From Acanthaster planci (taxonomy: Eukaryota > Echinodermata > Asteroidea > Valvatida > Acanthasteridae), in the NCBI RefSeq assembly GCF_001949145.1, contig NW_019091406.1:296176-358309 (forward strand): 62,134 nucleotides of DNA. The letters run 5' to 3'. A program made the position numbers and the translations under genes. Positions 33,801 through 46,300 of the stretch are shown piece after piece (position 1 is the first letter of the stretch; each line of letters opens with the position of its first letter). The notes beneath the pieces are model-generated. The model ran no database searches and was not told the DNA's origin. It worked only from the letters and a program-made list of their open reading frames with translations.

Positions 33801-35167
33801 AAGAAAGATGACAGAGACGATGGAAGATGACAGACCGAGGACCAACAGTAGAGGTCAGAGTTCAAATGTGAATGAAGCAAATGCCAATGATCATGCAGGC
33901 AATAACTGGACAACAGAGTGCATCTCTCTCAAAGCCAGTTAGTTTCCCAAGTGGTTCAAGGCACTGCGACTGTAACATTTCCTCTGGTACAATATCTTTA
34001 GGCATCTGCTTCAATTTCCTTTAGGCATCTTCGTGAATTTTTTTTTAACAGTGCGAAAAGCACAGGCTACTTGTTAGAGTGAAGCCAGCAATAACAGCAT
34101 ATGCCAAATTGGACTGCAACTACATATATACAAGTCAATGTGCGGGTTACTGTAATGGGAATTCATGGGACCACTAGAAAGCACAAGTATGCAAGTGGGT
34201 CTCGTTCAATCTTTGATCACGGTTAACGTCGAAGTCTAAGGCTCCAGGTTGAGCCTTTTTTCTAAGTACTATTAACAGACCTGCCAAAGAACCCATGTCA
34301 ATCCAAATTGCCCAAATATAAAGCCCATTCTCAACAGTGGACATGCCATGGATAGTCACAGGTGCATATAAGTTGGGCATCTTTACCCGATGGCAAGTTC
34401 AGCGGGCAGATTGTTTTTTTTCTTAAAACAATATTCAGCCCCCCCAAGATCCCCTTTCAAGGGTTATTTATCTACATGTATTCCTAATAGGACAGACTTT
34501 GAAAGGTGACCGTATACCAGCACAGCGATTGCACCTAAAATAGACTTCCAAATATCCACTCCAGACTGCAAAAAGCCTCTGGACAAGACTTGTGATGGAC
34601 TCGACTGCACGAACAACACTGTTTACTTGTAACTGGTCTTGTGGCTTGACGAATGGCAGAATTGAGTATTGCCCCCCTACCTATCAATCAGCACATTTAA
34701 AATGTGCCATGTGATAAGGACAAAACAGCTCCCTTTTTCCCAGGGAGGGCAATAAAAAAACAGAGTGCAAAAGACATCAAATTCAACACGTGATAACCAC
34801 GTCAATCGGGGGACGTTCATTCTCATGACAAACTGACAATGGAGTGCAACAAATTCCATATGAAACCCTCACATATGCCATTGGAAAAAAAAAACAAAAC
34901 TAACATTGTGCATGAGAACACTGACATTATCATCAAAAAGAAGTCGGTGCAAATTGTCATTAAACACAATACATCATGTACAGTACAAATAATGAATGAA
35001 CCAATACTTGAAAAAACAATGAACCAACCATCCGAAAAAATTGGACAAATTCAATCAAAATAATTCCGGTAGAGAAGTTCACTTAAAAGATCAAAACACA
35101 AAGTGCAGAATCCCGTCAAAAAAGAAGTAAGAGAACAACGCCATTCCTTTTGATAAAAATTAGTTGA

Positions 35168-35187
35168 AGGGTTAGGGTTAGGGTTAG
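35168..35187 (+). repeat. Short interstitial telomere-like tract
   Basis: Just over three tandem units of TTAGGG (agggttagggttagggttag). This is the telomere unit of deuterostomes and many other animals. Confidence 0.85.
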
Positions 35188-36893
35188 TACTCCGGTACTG
35201 TAGACTACTGGTGTAGGCAGTGTCAAGACCGCATTAAGTCGTTAGTATTGACAAGGTTCATATGCTACGCTGGGTTCTGGCGTGTCCAGTTTGGTCCACT
35301 GCCTTCAGTTGAAATGAAGTCAACAGTGGTTGCTAAGCGATGCTACCACATGTTCTTTGGCAGGGTAGCACCCCTGCTTTCTGTGATTGTGAATCTCACC
35401 CAAAATAAGCATGTTTTATTTAATTTCTGTTTCTGCATGTATCTTTTTTAATTTTTGGAAATATCTTTTCACTTTAATCTGACGTCTTCTCCCCATCAAC
35501 CTTCTCAGGCACAAAATCTTTCAACAGATAAAAGGCAACTTCAAATCAAACAACAAAAACCACCATCCTAAACCATGTCAACATATAAACCCTGTACCGA
35601 AAGCTGGAAAGTACAGCATGAGAAAACGAAAACCACAAAATGAATGCATGGTGCAGGTAAACAGGTCAAGGCTGTGGAATCAGTCAGGCAAGCTGCAGTC
35701 ATATCACACTTCAATAAACAGAGCAATGAAAGAAAGGAAAAAAAGAAAGACTGAGTCAAGTGATTAGAGTGCCCTCGTGTGAATGTATTTATCAACTCCA
35801 TTGTGTACATGTATCTATTGCATTTGAAGTTCACACCAAGTATTTCAACTGCAGGTACACACTAGATTATCAGGCCTCAACGTGAAAGTTTAGGCACTTC
35901 TTTTAAAACTTAATATGAATTGACGGACCCAAAATGCAACAAATACAAGGCGCACTGAGCAAAATGCATTCTTTCACAAAAGGCACCAATTGGTATAAAT
36001 CTGAGTTTTCGCGATGTCCTCTGCCAGCATAAGATTTTGGAAAAGAGCACTGTACACTTGGCAGTTCCCAAGGTTTGTGGAGGACAAATCTTGACCTTGC
36101 TGGGGAAGGACTTGAACACACGGCCACTTGCTTTCTAGTGCAGGTGTCTCAGAAAGCAGGTTCAAAGAGTTGGCAGGCTCAAATCCAACCTCAGCAATTT
36201 GTGTCTTTTCCTCAAATAAAGCTCTTTACAAAGACGCAACACAGTCTTCAGGATCCAATTATCGTGTTCAAGGGGGCATCATAGACTCAAATTTGTACCT
36301 CTCCAGTGTAAAACAAAATCCCAAACAACGGTAATGATTGATAGTGCCACGGAGCAGCGAGTTTTCCCCTAAAGATGAAGAAAGAAGGACAAAGGGCACA
36401 CTCCAGTTCTGGGGCTGTACCATCCACTGACCCCGAGTATCAAAATTTGGAGTAATTCATCAAGAACCTTGCTGGGTATGAGTTAGGTCGGACAAAAGTA
36501 TTTGCAGGATGACGTGAGCTTGAGTATGAATGCTTGGTCAACACTTATTCCTAGCCCTGGTCATCTAGGATTCTTTAACTGCGGAGAGCTTGTCGACAGG
36601 ACTTGTGGACAGCTTGTCTGATGGCTTTTTAAATTGTTCTGGGAATATCTTGATGGTTCAATGCATTCTTTCACAGTTGCCTATTTTAACTTTATTTCAA
36701 AGATCACTGTTGTGTCAGGTTTTCTTGGTATATTTGTTAACATCTTACTCCTGCGACATTTGACTTGATTTTGATCCCCAACAAGTTATAACAAACTGTT
36801 GTTGTTTGCATACAGTTATCATGATCTTAACCTTTTGTGTGCCCAAGAGTAGTTTTCAGTTGATTTTACACCATTTAAAGGTATTTTTTGATA

Positions 36894-36899
36894 TTTATT
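36894..36899 (-). terminator. Candidate polyadenylation signal of integrin gene
   Basis: AATAAA on the minus strand, 11 bases past the stop at 36911. If used, the 3' UTR would be very short. A more distal site is equally possible. Confidence 0.3.
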
Positions 36900-36910
36900 G
36901 CCACTGTCGA

Positions 36911-37378
36911 CTAGTCTGTCTGGGCTTCATTCCTACTGTCCAACCTCATAAGAAATTGGGATAAGGGCCAAGGAAAAGAACTCAATACTACAAGAACTCT
37001 GAAGTGTAATGACACTGCTAAAGTCCACTGAAAAATGTGTAGAATGTCTGAGTTGACAGAATTTTGGCATTTCACCAGAACCTCCGCCTTAAGAACTACC
37101 GAATTGTAATCATCCATACTGATCTTAACAGTGCATGATGGTGACCTTGATAGTCTCGCACGCAACAAATATACACATTTGAAGTTTTCTCTTTGTTTTT
37201 GAGATGGTAAGACTGTCCCAACGAGGAGAAAATTTCTTTCTTTCTTTTTTCCCAGGGGGACACTCGCTGCACGTGGAGTTTCATTAGTGGTGAAGGCAAG
37301 AGAATCAATAGGTAGCCGAGTTTTAGTACGCACTGGACCACCACCAGATCTTGTTCCTGGCCGACGGAAAAATCCCAC
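36911..37378 (-). CDS. Integrin alpha last exon: GFFRR and long tail
   Basis: Acceptor atgcattcag. The exon opens VGFFRRPGTRSGGG and stays open for 155 codons to a stop at 36911-36913. Known alpha tails are usually 15-60 residues. A later part rich in Lys/Leu/Val may not be real coding sequence, for example if an internal donor such as CCA/gtgcgt at about 37331 is used. The GFFRR part is secure; the length is not. Confidence 0.7.
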   Translation of the reverse strand: MGFFRRPGTRSGGGPVRTKTRLPIDSLAFTTNETPRAASVPLGKKKERNFLLVGTVLPSQKQRENFKCVYLLRARLSRSPSCTVKISMDDYNSVVLKAEVLVKCQNSVNSDILHIFQWTLAVSLHFRVLVVLSSFPWPLSQFLMRLDSRNEAQTD

Positions 37379-40300
37379 CTGAATGCATGCGTGACATGAA
37401 GGCAATGGCAATAAGGGAGGGGTACGGGGAAGGAAAATGGAATCAAAAAAACAATAAACAAGAATCTAGCGTTAATTTTTTTCAATCAAAGAAAAAATTT
37501 AGAATTCAACACTGATTTGGGGGAAAGCAGTTTATCATTTTAATCTTCTCAACAAGGGGCCACTTGCTGCAATGACCGTCCATTCAGATGATCATTGGGA
37601 ACAAGTTTAAAATTTTCTCTTTTTTCTCGCAAATGACAGCATTCCGGGCAGAAAGATTTCACAAACTGACTGATGCTGTTCTTTACTTACTTGACCATAT
37701 GATATTGTGAGATAATCTGGCAGTCCCATTTTCGAGACTTGACAAATACTGCATACAACCCCTCATGGGAAAAGCTGTGCTGCACAACTTCAACTTGGAT
37801 GCAGCTACTTGTTTGGTGCTTTTTCATACAATGGCCACTGCATTTCAGCAACATATATTTTCCCAATACGGTGGTATGGACTGTACATTCTACGGAATGC
37901 TTAACCACTTGCTGCCGGGCACTCCGGTTTCGGGTACCGTGTGTTTATACGCGAGGCCAGGGTCTCCGAAATCAAACAAAGGGAACTGGGCCTTGTAACA
38001 GAAGACTGTACTCAGAACGAAAGACCAGGCTGCTGGGCATTACTGACATTTTTTCACTCTAAATAGTGGAGATAATCCAGCCTTGTTTTGAAACAGTATA
38101 CCACGGTTTGGGGCATTTAGTGCGAGCGGATTACTACTGGAGACAAAAGTGCTCCACCACCGCAGCAATGAGCTACACAGCACCGCTGCACGCTAATCTG
38201 GCCCCTATTGAAAAGGTGTGTGCCAGGTTCATGAACAAAAGAACGTTACATAACACCACACAATCTGTGCTCTTTTACAAGGCTGCAGGCCTGGCTGAAA
38301 TACTAAGGCGTCAATAGATTTTGCCTGTCGGACTAGAGTGGCCACCAGACAGTAATTCGTGTGGGTGTAAATGCCCGTTAATTGAAATGATGAATTTTTG
38401 AAGAATTTTGAAAACTGAAAATCTTGAAAAAGTCCCGATTATGTGCACTGCATTTTTCAAACCACCCAGCAGCAAGTGGTTAACAATCTCAATTTTGGCC
38501 TCTCTGCACAAAGTCTCAATTTTCATCGCCGCACACAGATTCTGTTAACAGTTGTACACTACATTCGGGTTGTGTTATTATATTCTACAGCACTAGGAGG
38601 GATAACTAAAAAAAGGGGTCAAGGGTCACTGTTACATGTTCCCTGGTATGATGGCTGCATCCGAATCTGTTGTCTAGAGCTAGGTCTCGGTCTTCACCCC
38701 ACTGGAAACACGTGGAGACCACAGACCTAGCTGTAGCTCTGGGAGCCCATTTCGGACGCGGCCATTGTTACAGAGGGGGGGGGCCAAGAATGATTTTACA
38801 CAGGAGGTCAAAGTTCAAGATTACTGAGAGAGGGTGCATGAGGCCTGGTGTTATGGTTAAGGGGTCCAACCATACAGTCTAGCAAAATGAAAAGGATGAC
38901 CTACAGAGCAATGGAATAAACCTTTTGTGTATCAGGATGGAATAAAATCTGGTACACTGAGTTCTTTAAATTCATGTGAACATAGTAATTTCAATTCTCC
39001 ATACTAAAGGCACAGTTTCTACACCTCGTGATTGGGCGCAAGCTTTTCTTTAGTAACTTAAGAGATGCTTTGCATCAATACCCTGTTTTCAATGGATAAG
39101 AAGGGCACAAAGAGACCAGTCCATTCCAGAGATGGAGGTCGCTATGAAGAAGCTTGCCCCGAATCAAGAGATATAGCAACAGTGTCTTTAGTCTGGGGAT
39201 TCAAACTGTTATGTTTGAGTGCGCTCAGATAATTCAGGGTACTAGATTTATTCTAATACAATTTGCAAAGGGCTTATTATTCAACAATATGGACTGGGTG
39301 ATTATTTACAGAAATACAAGCTGCTGACACGTAAATCAAGGTACATGTGAAGGAAAACTGGACTCTTTTTTCTTTTTTATCTGCAGCGATAAATTTGTAA
39401 CAAAGTTTCATTTTCCTTTCCCTTTCAGAACAGACATGGCTGCATAATGTCTCTCAATGGATTTATCAAACAGTGCTTTAATTTGCCTCCCTCTAACAAA
39501 AACCACTTCTCATAGTAAAATAAAAACACGGTAAAGGAAAGGTATATCTGAAAATGTTTCCATATTTATCTACAGAACGCTGGCCCTCATAACAATGGCT
39601 TTTTTCCTCCATGGCCAAGTGTGAGACAGGGATCATCCGGAGGAGACTTACCTTCCAGAGCAAGAGAATGAGTATGATGAGGATGAAGAGGCCCCCTAGG
39701 ACGGCAAGCAGTATGATCCACCAGGCTAGGGGCTCTGGCTCGGGTAGGGTGTCGACGTCAGACTTGACAACGGTGGTCAGCTGGAGACAGGGTAAATTGG
39801 GTCAATGGAATCGATTACCACACCTCATGTATATTCATGACTTTGAGCTGCATTCTCACTGGTCCATTTACCAGTGAAGGCCAGTCACTACGTAAACTTT
39901 TGAAGACAAGCCACGCTTGCAACGTGAAGGCTTTATTCTGTTTCATTACTTTTCATGCAAGTAAGTCAGCTGACTGTACCTACAGTCTTATTTCATATCA
40001 CGGGTACTTGGCACTGATGGCATTATTACATCATTAAGGATGACAGGCTGGTTCCCTGCCTCATGTCTTATGTCAAGATTGATAACCACTACAGGATTGA
40101 TAACCACTACTAAGTTAGAGTCACAGCCATAATGTTTGCACACAGCTTTACATATACTCACATCAAATTCGTCATTTTCTAAGTCACTCTGGATCAGGTA
40201 TGGGGCATTCAGTATCTTGATCCGCCCGACTGACCCCACGAATACCTGCTCTACATTGATGTAGTCCTGAAATTCCGAACAGAGCGAAACAGGGGTAATG

Positions 40301-43300
40301 GATTTCTACAAAGATAGAGATTCTCACCTTCCTCACTCTTTGCAGACCATGAAAATGGTTTGCAGACTATGAAAAAAGGTCATCATTTGAGCAAAGAACT
40401 CTACGATGACCTTGAGTAAGTGGCAAAGTCTTCTACCTCCAGCTTGTTCAATGTAACTTGCTTCACCCAACATTACTGCACAAGTTATCTGGTGATTTTT
40501 TGCACAAGTCCCACACTTACAAACAATGTGAGTTTCGTGAAATGTGACACATTTGGTTGAATGACTTGAGCAATGAAACGTAGCTTAAAAGGAGTAACAC
40601 CACTGCTTTAAGTTTCATCAACCCGGCTGTGGGAGTTTATTGTCCAATTAGCAGCACGAATGTTCTCAACTTGACTGTGAGAGGTTTGTCAAATTGGCAG
40701 TGAGAGTTTTGTCAAATCGGCAGTGAGAGTTTTGTCCAATCGACGGTGAGGGTTTCATCCAATCAGCAAAGACAGTTTTGTCAAATCCGCAGTTAGATTT
40801 GGTCCAATAGGAAGAGTGAGTTTTGTCAAATTGACTGCAAGAGTTTCATCAAATCAGCAAAGAGAGTTTCTTCAAATTAGCAGTTAGTAATTTTTGTCCA
40901 ACAGGCAGCGAGAGTTTCGTCAAATCAGTCACGAGAGAGTGCCCAAACTCACCTCTTGGAAGGTGCTATTCCACAGCCTGGACCTGACGACGACTAGTAC
41001 TGTCTCCTCTTCCGCAAGACTGTCAAAGTGACACTTAAAGTCAAAACAGGTGGCTGTCTTGTTGGAACAAGCCTAAAGACGGGAGAAAAAAAATCACAAA
41101 TAACTCACACAGATACCTCTGGTGTCTTTGGCAAGAAACTGGGCGCACACAATGCAGGCAACGCAGTAATTGACAGCAGTACTTTTAGGACTCAAGCTGC
41201 TGGTCCAACAAAGGAAGAGGTATATATGCTACCTAACGAAACGATTATTAGACTGTATTCATGCGTCAGCCATATTGAATTGGAAGTGAGGTTAACTTAT
41301 CATTTTAGGCCACTGAGAGTAAAACAAATTAGTGCCAATTTACATTTAGAATAATATAAAATTAATTTGTGATTAATTATATCTAAACATTTTAAGCAAT
41401 ATTCCAAAAAAATCTGAAAGTGAGGCTTAGAACCCCAAAAGTTTTGTACCACCCTACTTAACAAATTACATTGAATATGATAGATTCAGGGAACAAGATT
41501 GAAAACGGCTTCCCTTTAAATAGGCATTATAGAGAGGTGCTGCATGCAGAGAGATATGCATTTGTTTAGCCAACTGGCAACCAGTATCGCTAATTCTGTT
41601 GTTTTGCATGGTCTATGCAAGCGCCTGTTTAGCCATCTTTTACAGTTAACAATGCTTGCTCTGGAAAAAAAGGGGTAGAAGAAAGTGGTTTCCAAAGATG
41701 CGCCAAGTAACAAGGGCATTCTGGGAGCAAAATATGACAATTTCCATGACATTAATGCAAATTGGCAGAACAAATTTTTTGGGGGGGTATTACGACTACC
41801 ACAGCCACTACTGTAGACTGAGCAGGATGTAGCTTGCAAATTTCTGATTTTGTGTGATAACATCAAAATTGGCCCTCCGAAGATGACCCTTTCATGATCT
41901 CCATCTCCATGACTTTTCCATGGCCTATATTCTACGACAACAGGATTCTAGGACATTGTTTTTTCCCCCAGTTTTCCATGACTTTGCGAGACAACACTTC
42001 CCCGCCAGGAACTTCCATAACAATGCGAACCCTGCACACCCAAATGGCAAGTGCTCCATGCTACGTTCCAGTGATGACAAAAGAGAAGATCAGGTTGAGG
42101 GTTCTTTTTCAAGGGGATATGTGGCCTAGTGGTTAGGGTTTGTAATCGTAAGGTCCGGGTTTCAAATCCATCTGGTGGTAGCATGTTGAGGTCTTTAGGT
42201 AAGTCACTTTACCTCCATGTGCCTCTCTCAACCATGGGCAGATACGGTCAGCCGTTTACGCCTGATATGGCAGCAACAGGCTCGTATACTCCTCAAGGAG
42301 CTTAGATAGTTTCAGGAATCTTCAGATGTGAGCCCAATGTGCACGGATGATGATAATAAGCGTTTGGAATCCTCTGGTAATCTGACACTATATAAAAAAA
42401 ATTGTTATTACCAGTCCCACTGTCTGTCCCTTCAAGGGTTGCCCCTTGCTGCTTCTCTGAGGTCTGGACACCTCCTCCTGCTCTCCTGCCCCGCCTCCAG
42501 CCGCCCTCTTTTTCCTCCTTGCCGCACCTGTTGTGAGTGATGCCTCCGTGGACGGTACTCTTGTGCTGGGAGGCAAGCTTCGGGTGCTGGTTGGAGCAGC
42601 GGTGGTATACAAGTCGTAAGGTGACCTGGGTCGCTCCTGGTGAGGAGGTTAACACTAAATGATCAGCTTACCAGACGGCGACCAATGTCACAGTGTACTA
42701 GTGCACTACGATAAGTAGATGAGTTTCATACTCAGCCCCCAACGGCAGCAACCGTGACAGGAAGTAATGATATACCAGTGACAATGGCTCTGTGATGGCA
42801 GTACTACAAGGACTGTAATACATGTGTACATTGGTAACACTTTGACTAGTGGTCTAAATCTGCCCGGATGCAAAATCTGTCCCTTCGGGAGCCAAGTTGG
42901 TATTAAGAAAAGGTTGGGTCATTTCAGAACATGTACCTGACGTACAGCTCTGACATGTTCAATGCGCCGGAGGTGGCGTACAACGTGCTGAATACAGCAA
43001 GCTCATGTGCGTGCATACTGACATTCTGAACTTATCTCTGACACCCTTCATGTTGCATATACACTGACTGGGATGCTGAACTGGCTCACCGTGCACAACG
43101 GCAGTCACTGAAAAAAGCCACTGACCTTGATCTTGAGCTCGTTGACGTAGATGGGGTCAATCTCGCAGTGCCCTCTGTTGCCGCGAACCTCCGGCATGTG
43201 CGTCATGTAAAGCAACCACTTCCCGTTGGCAACCTCGAAGGGGAAGCTGATGGTCAGCTCCGACTCGGGCACAGTATCTGGGCCTTTGTTGTATATCTGC

Positions 43301-46300
43301 ACCAAAGGTCAAAGGGTGGTCAGTGGCAGCAAATGCAAGCCATTTAAGACCTTGAAAAGCATTTACTGAAAGTGTGCCACCTGCACAGCGTAGAGTGAAT
43401 GTTTGGGGGAAAAGGTCAACAGTGTAGACAAGGCATTCTATACATTATGCCCAAGTTGGGGATCTTTTCTACGAATACCAAAAGTTGTAATTACAGAAGT
43501 GTCCGAAAAAAAGGACCAGTGTCCCATCCAGCTGCCTGTCCACCTGTCCTGACGACAAGAAAAATTTAAACATGCAGGATTGGCTTGCACAAAATCTGCA
43601 TTAGCCCAATTTGGAATGACCTGATCCGGTGTCACTTTGTACATGTAACTGTACAGGCAATTATTCTTGCGTGGCAACACAAGCAGAACTCAACCTGTCC
43701 CAAGTTGGAATAAGCAGTGTTACAAGCACATTCCCAATCTGGAATGACCTGTTTTTGAAATGGTGTGCATGTACAGTCAAATGCTCTGAACGGGAACACT
43801 GCTGTTCAGAGCCTCACCCAAGTGAGAACAGCCTGCTTGCCCAATTGGCAGCAATTCCCAAATGGACCAATTTTGGGATGACATTTGATATTTAGTTGTT
43901 ACCAACGATTTAAATGAACGGTATTTAGCCAGCTACAAGAAGTCAGTGCCCTCTTTGATGCGTATAGTGGATAGCCTATGTGTCGAGATCACAACAAATG
44001 CTTCCAGTCAGGTCGGGTCCCCAGCTGTCGACTTTTTTTTCTTGCCAAACTTTCTTTTTAATTTTTCACAGTGCCGCCAACAGTTAATGACAGAATATCA
44101 CATTTCCTTTTTCCGTTTCCCGGCTCTGGAGGTTTCTAAATGGAAAATAAACCGAACATCTACAATGGTCCAATTCTCACCTTATGAACATGAAATCACA
44201 GAGAATATGTTGTTGCAAAACCAGATTAACATTTGTCACGGTAAGAATTTTAATCTCAAAAAAAAACCAGTTACAGCCACATGTGCCTGGCAAAATATCG
44301 TTTCATTAAATTTGCCGGCGACAGCTAACTATCCACCGCCTTTTTAAAACACCCATCCCCCCCCCCATCTTCCCACCCTCCAGCTGGGGATGTGGCCATA
44401 CTCATACTTACCTTCCAGGTGTGTATCACCTCTTCTCCGATCTGGTCGGTGTACTCCATGGCGCTCTCGCCGCGCACCACGCCGCCAAATGTGTAATGCT
44501 CCCTGTTGGTCTCTCTGGTGAACGAAATCAGATTCAACTTTGCTCAAAACCTCTGTGCTACAATCCTTCAACTCTTTTTTCTTCACTTTATACTACTGCT
44601 ATGGAGAATGCATTATGTTCCATCCCTGAAATGAAGGGTAGCCGCACACTCAACGAAACGCCTAGTTAATCCTCTGCTATGTAAACGACACCACCACTGG
44701 GATCAGCAAAGAAAAAGCACTTCAGCTTTGAGTGGCAAAAAGCATGGTGCTTGCCACAAACGCCATCCGATTTACATTGGTCTCAACCCGTTCCCAGCTC
44801 GTTTTTGCTCAGCCAGCAAACTTTGCTATAAATCAGTGAGCCCCACATTACAGCAGCTCTGAAAAAATTGGCCTAGGTCGCGCAGTTGACACTCACCCCG
44901 AGAGCTCCATGTCGGTAATACTCTCCACTTCAGCATACAGAGTAATATGATTGTCCTCTGGGTGACTATCTTCGTTTGTCCTAAAATTTGAAGAAGATCG
45001 AAAAAGTTATAATTGTGTGAAAGAACGATATGGGTTGAGTGCTGATGAACAAAGGCCATGTCCAATTACCTGGCTGTGGCATGACATTACACAGGACTGT
45101 ACACTGGCTGCAGCCCCTACCCATGGGGTCGTGCGCAACGTCAAGCCGTAGTCGAGTAATTTGGACAATGCTTACACCAAGTCGAGTCAGGTCCCTGATT
45201 AAGTCTGTGATCAAGTCTGTGACTGGGTCCAAGTCCAAGTACCAGACCGAGTCGCAGTCCAAGTCTCGATCTCCAGAATTTGGGTCGGGGTCTCAGTTCC
45301 AGTCTGGGTCCGTGTCCCCAAGAGTAGAGTCCTGGTTTGCGTCCTGAGTTTTTACAATGAACGTAGCTTGAGAGTCCGAGTCACGGGTCATGGCATGAGC
45401 CCAATCAGCAAAAACTAAGTGCATTTCTTAATTTGTTTTTCTAGATGAATCTTAGAGCTGTTTATGTTTTCTAGTGCCAGGTCAACAAACTAAGGCAGTT
45501 TGTAAGGCAGGCATGAAATTTTGACTGGTTCAACTGCGACCAAAATTTTCCACGACCTCACTTCAAATTTTCCGCGTTTAAAATAACAGATCACAACTGG
45601 GCATTTTGCCATCAAGTCTGGGACAGCAGAAAAAAGTAAGTCTGCCTCCAGAGTCACGAAAACCATTCAGCAGTCTTACACCTCTCATTTATGTTATCAA
45701 TTCTTGTGGTCTGGCAGGACGGACTACACTTACGATGTGACTACCATCGTGATGGTGAAGTTTCCAGCATCTGGGGGCACGTCACTAGTAAAAAACTTGA
45801 CGGTAAAGAATTCCTGCGCAACAAAGGCACAAAGATCATCATGTTACAAACTGCACGTGTAGTGCAACGCTGCTTTAATCAGGGGTGTGATTGGCCACTT
45901 AAAATTAAAGCAGAAAACAGCTAGCAACAAGCTCAAATGTTAGAAGTCCCCATACCTTTGTACACCGCAGGTGCATAAAAACCTGACATTTTTAACATCT
46001 AATATCTATTTTCAAGATGTATTTTTTTTTTTTTTGCGTTGGGGAGATGTTAATTATATATAACGGGTTTGCCTGTTATATATAATTTACGTTGGGTAAG
46101 GGCAAACCCGTTATATATCTAATATCTAAACAAAAAAGCTGAAATCAGCTGAAAAGCTGAATTCCCACACCCCTGTAAGATTACAATGGGGTCCAACCAA
46201 ACTGTGGAGTGCAGTGGTTGTTTGTTGAAGCCATTTTCAGTTTTCTGTGTGTCCATTACTGGAGCAGGCCCAATCATACATCTGGTGCCCACCTCACCAA

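Larger units (their letters stand above)
30839..36910. other. Region downstream of integrin gene, no recognised gene
   Basis: Six kilobases of AT-rich DNA without a supportable exon. It may include an extended 3' UTR of the minus-strand integrin gene. It holds a single N at 32780 and a telomere-like tract at 35168. Confidence 0.4.

Noticed and set aside
37096-37485. 129-codon minus frame over the last integrin exon
   Set aside because: It is the wrong frame. The phase carried from the transmembrane exon gives GFFRR in the overlapping frame.
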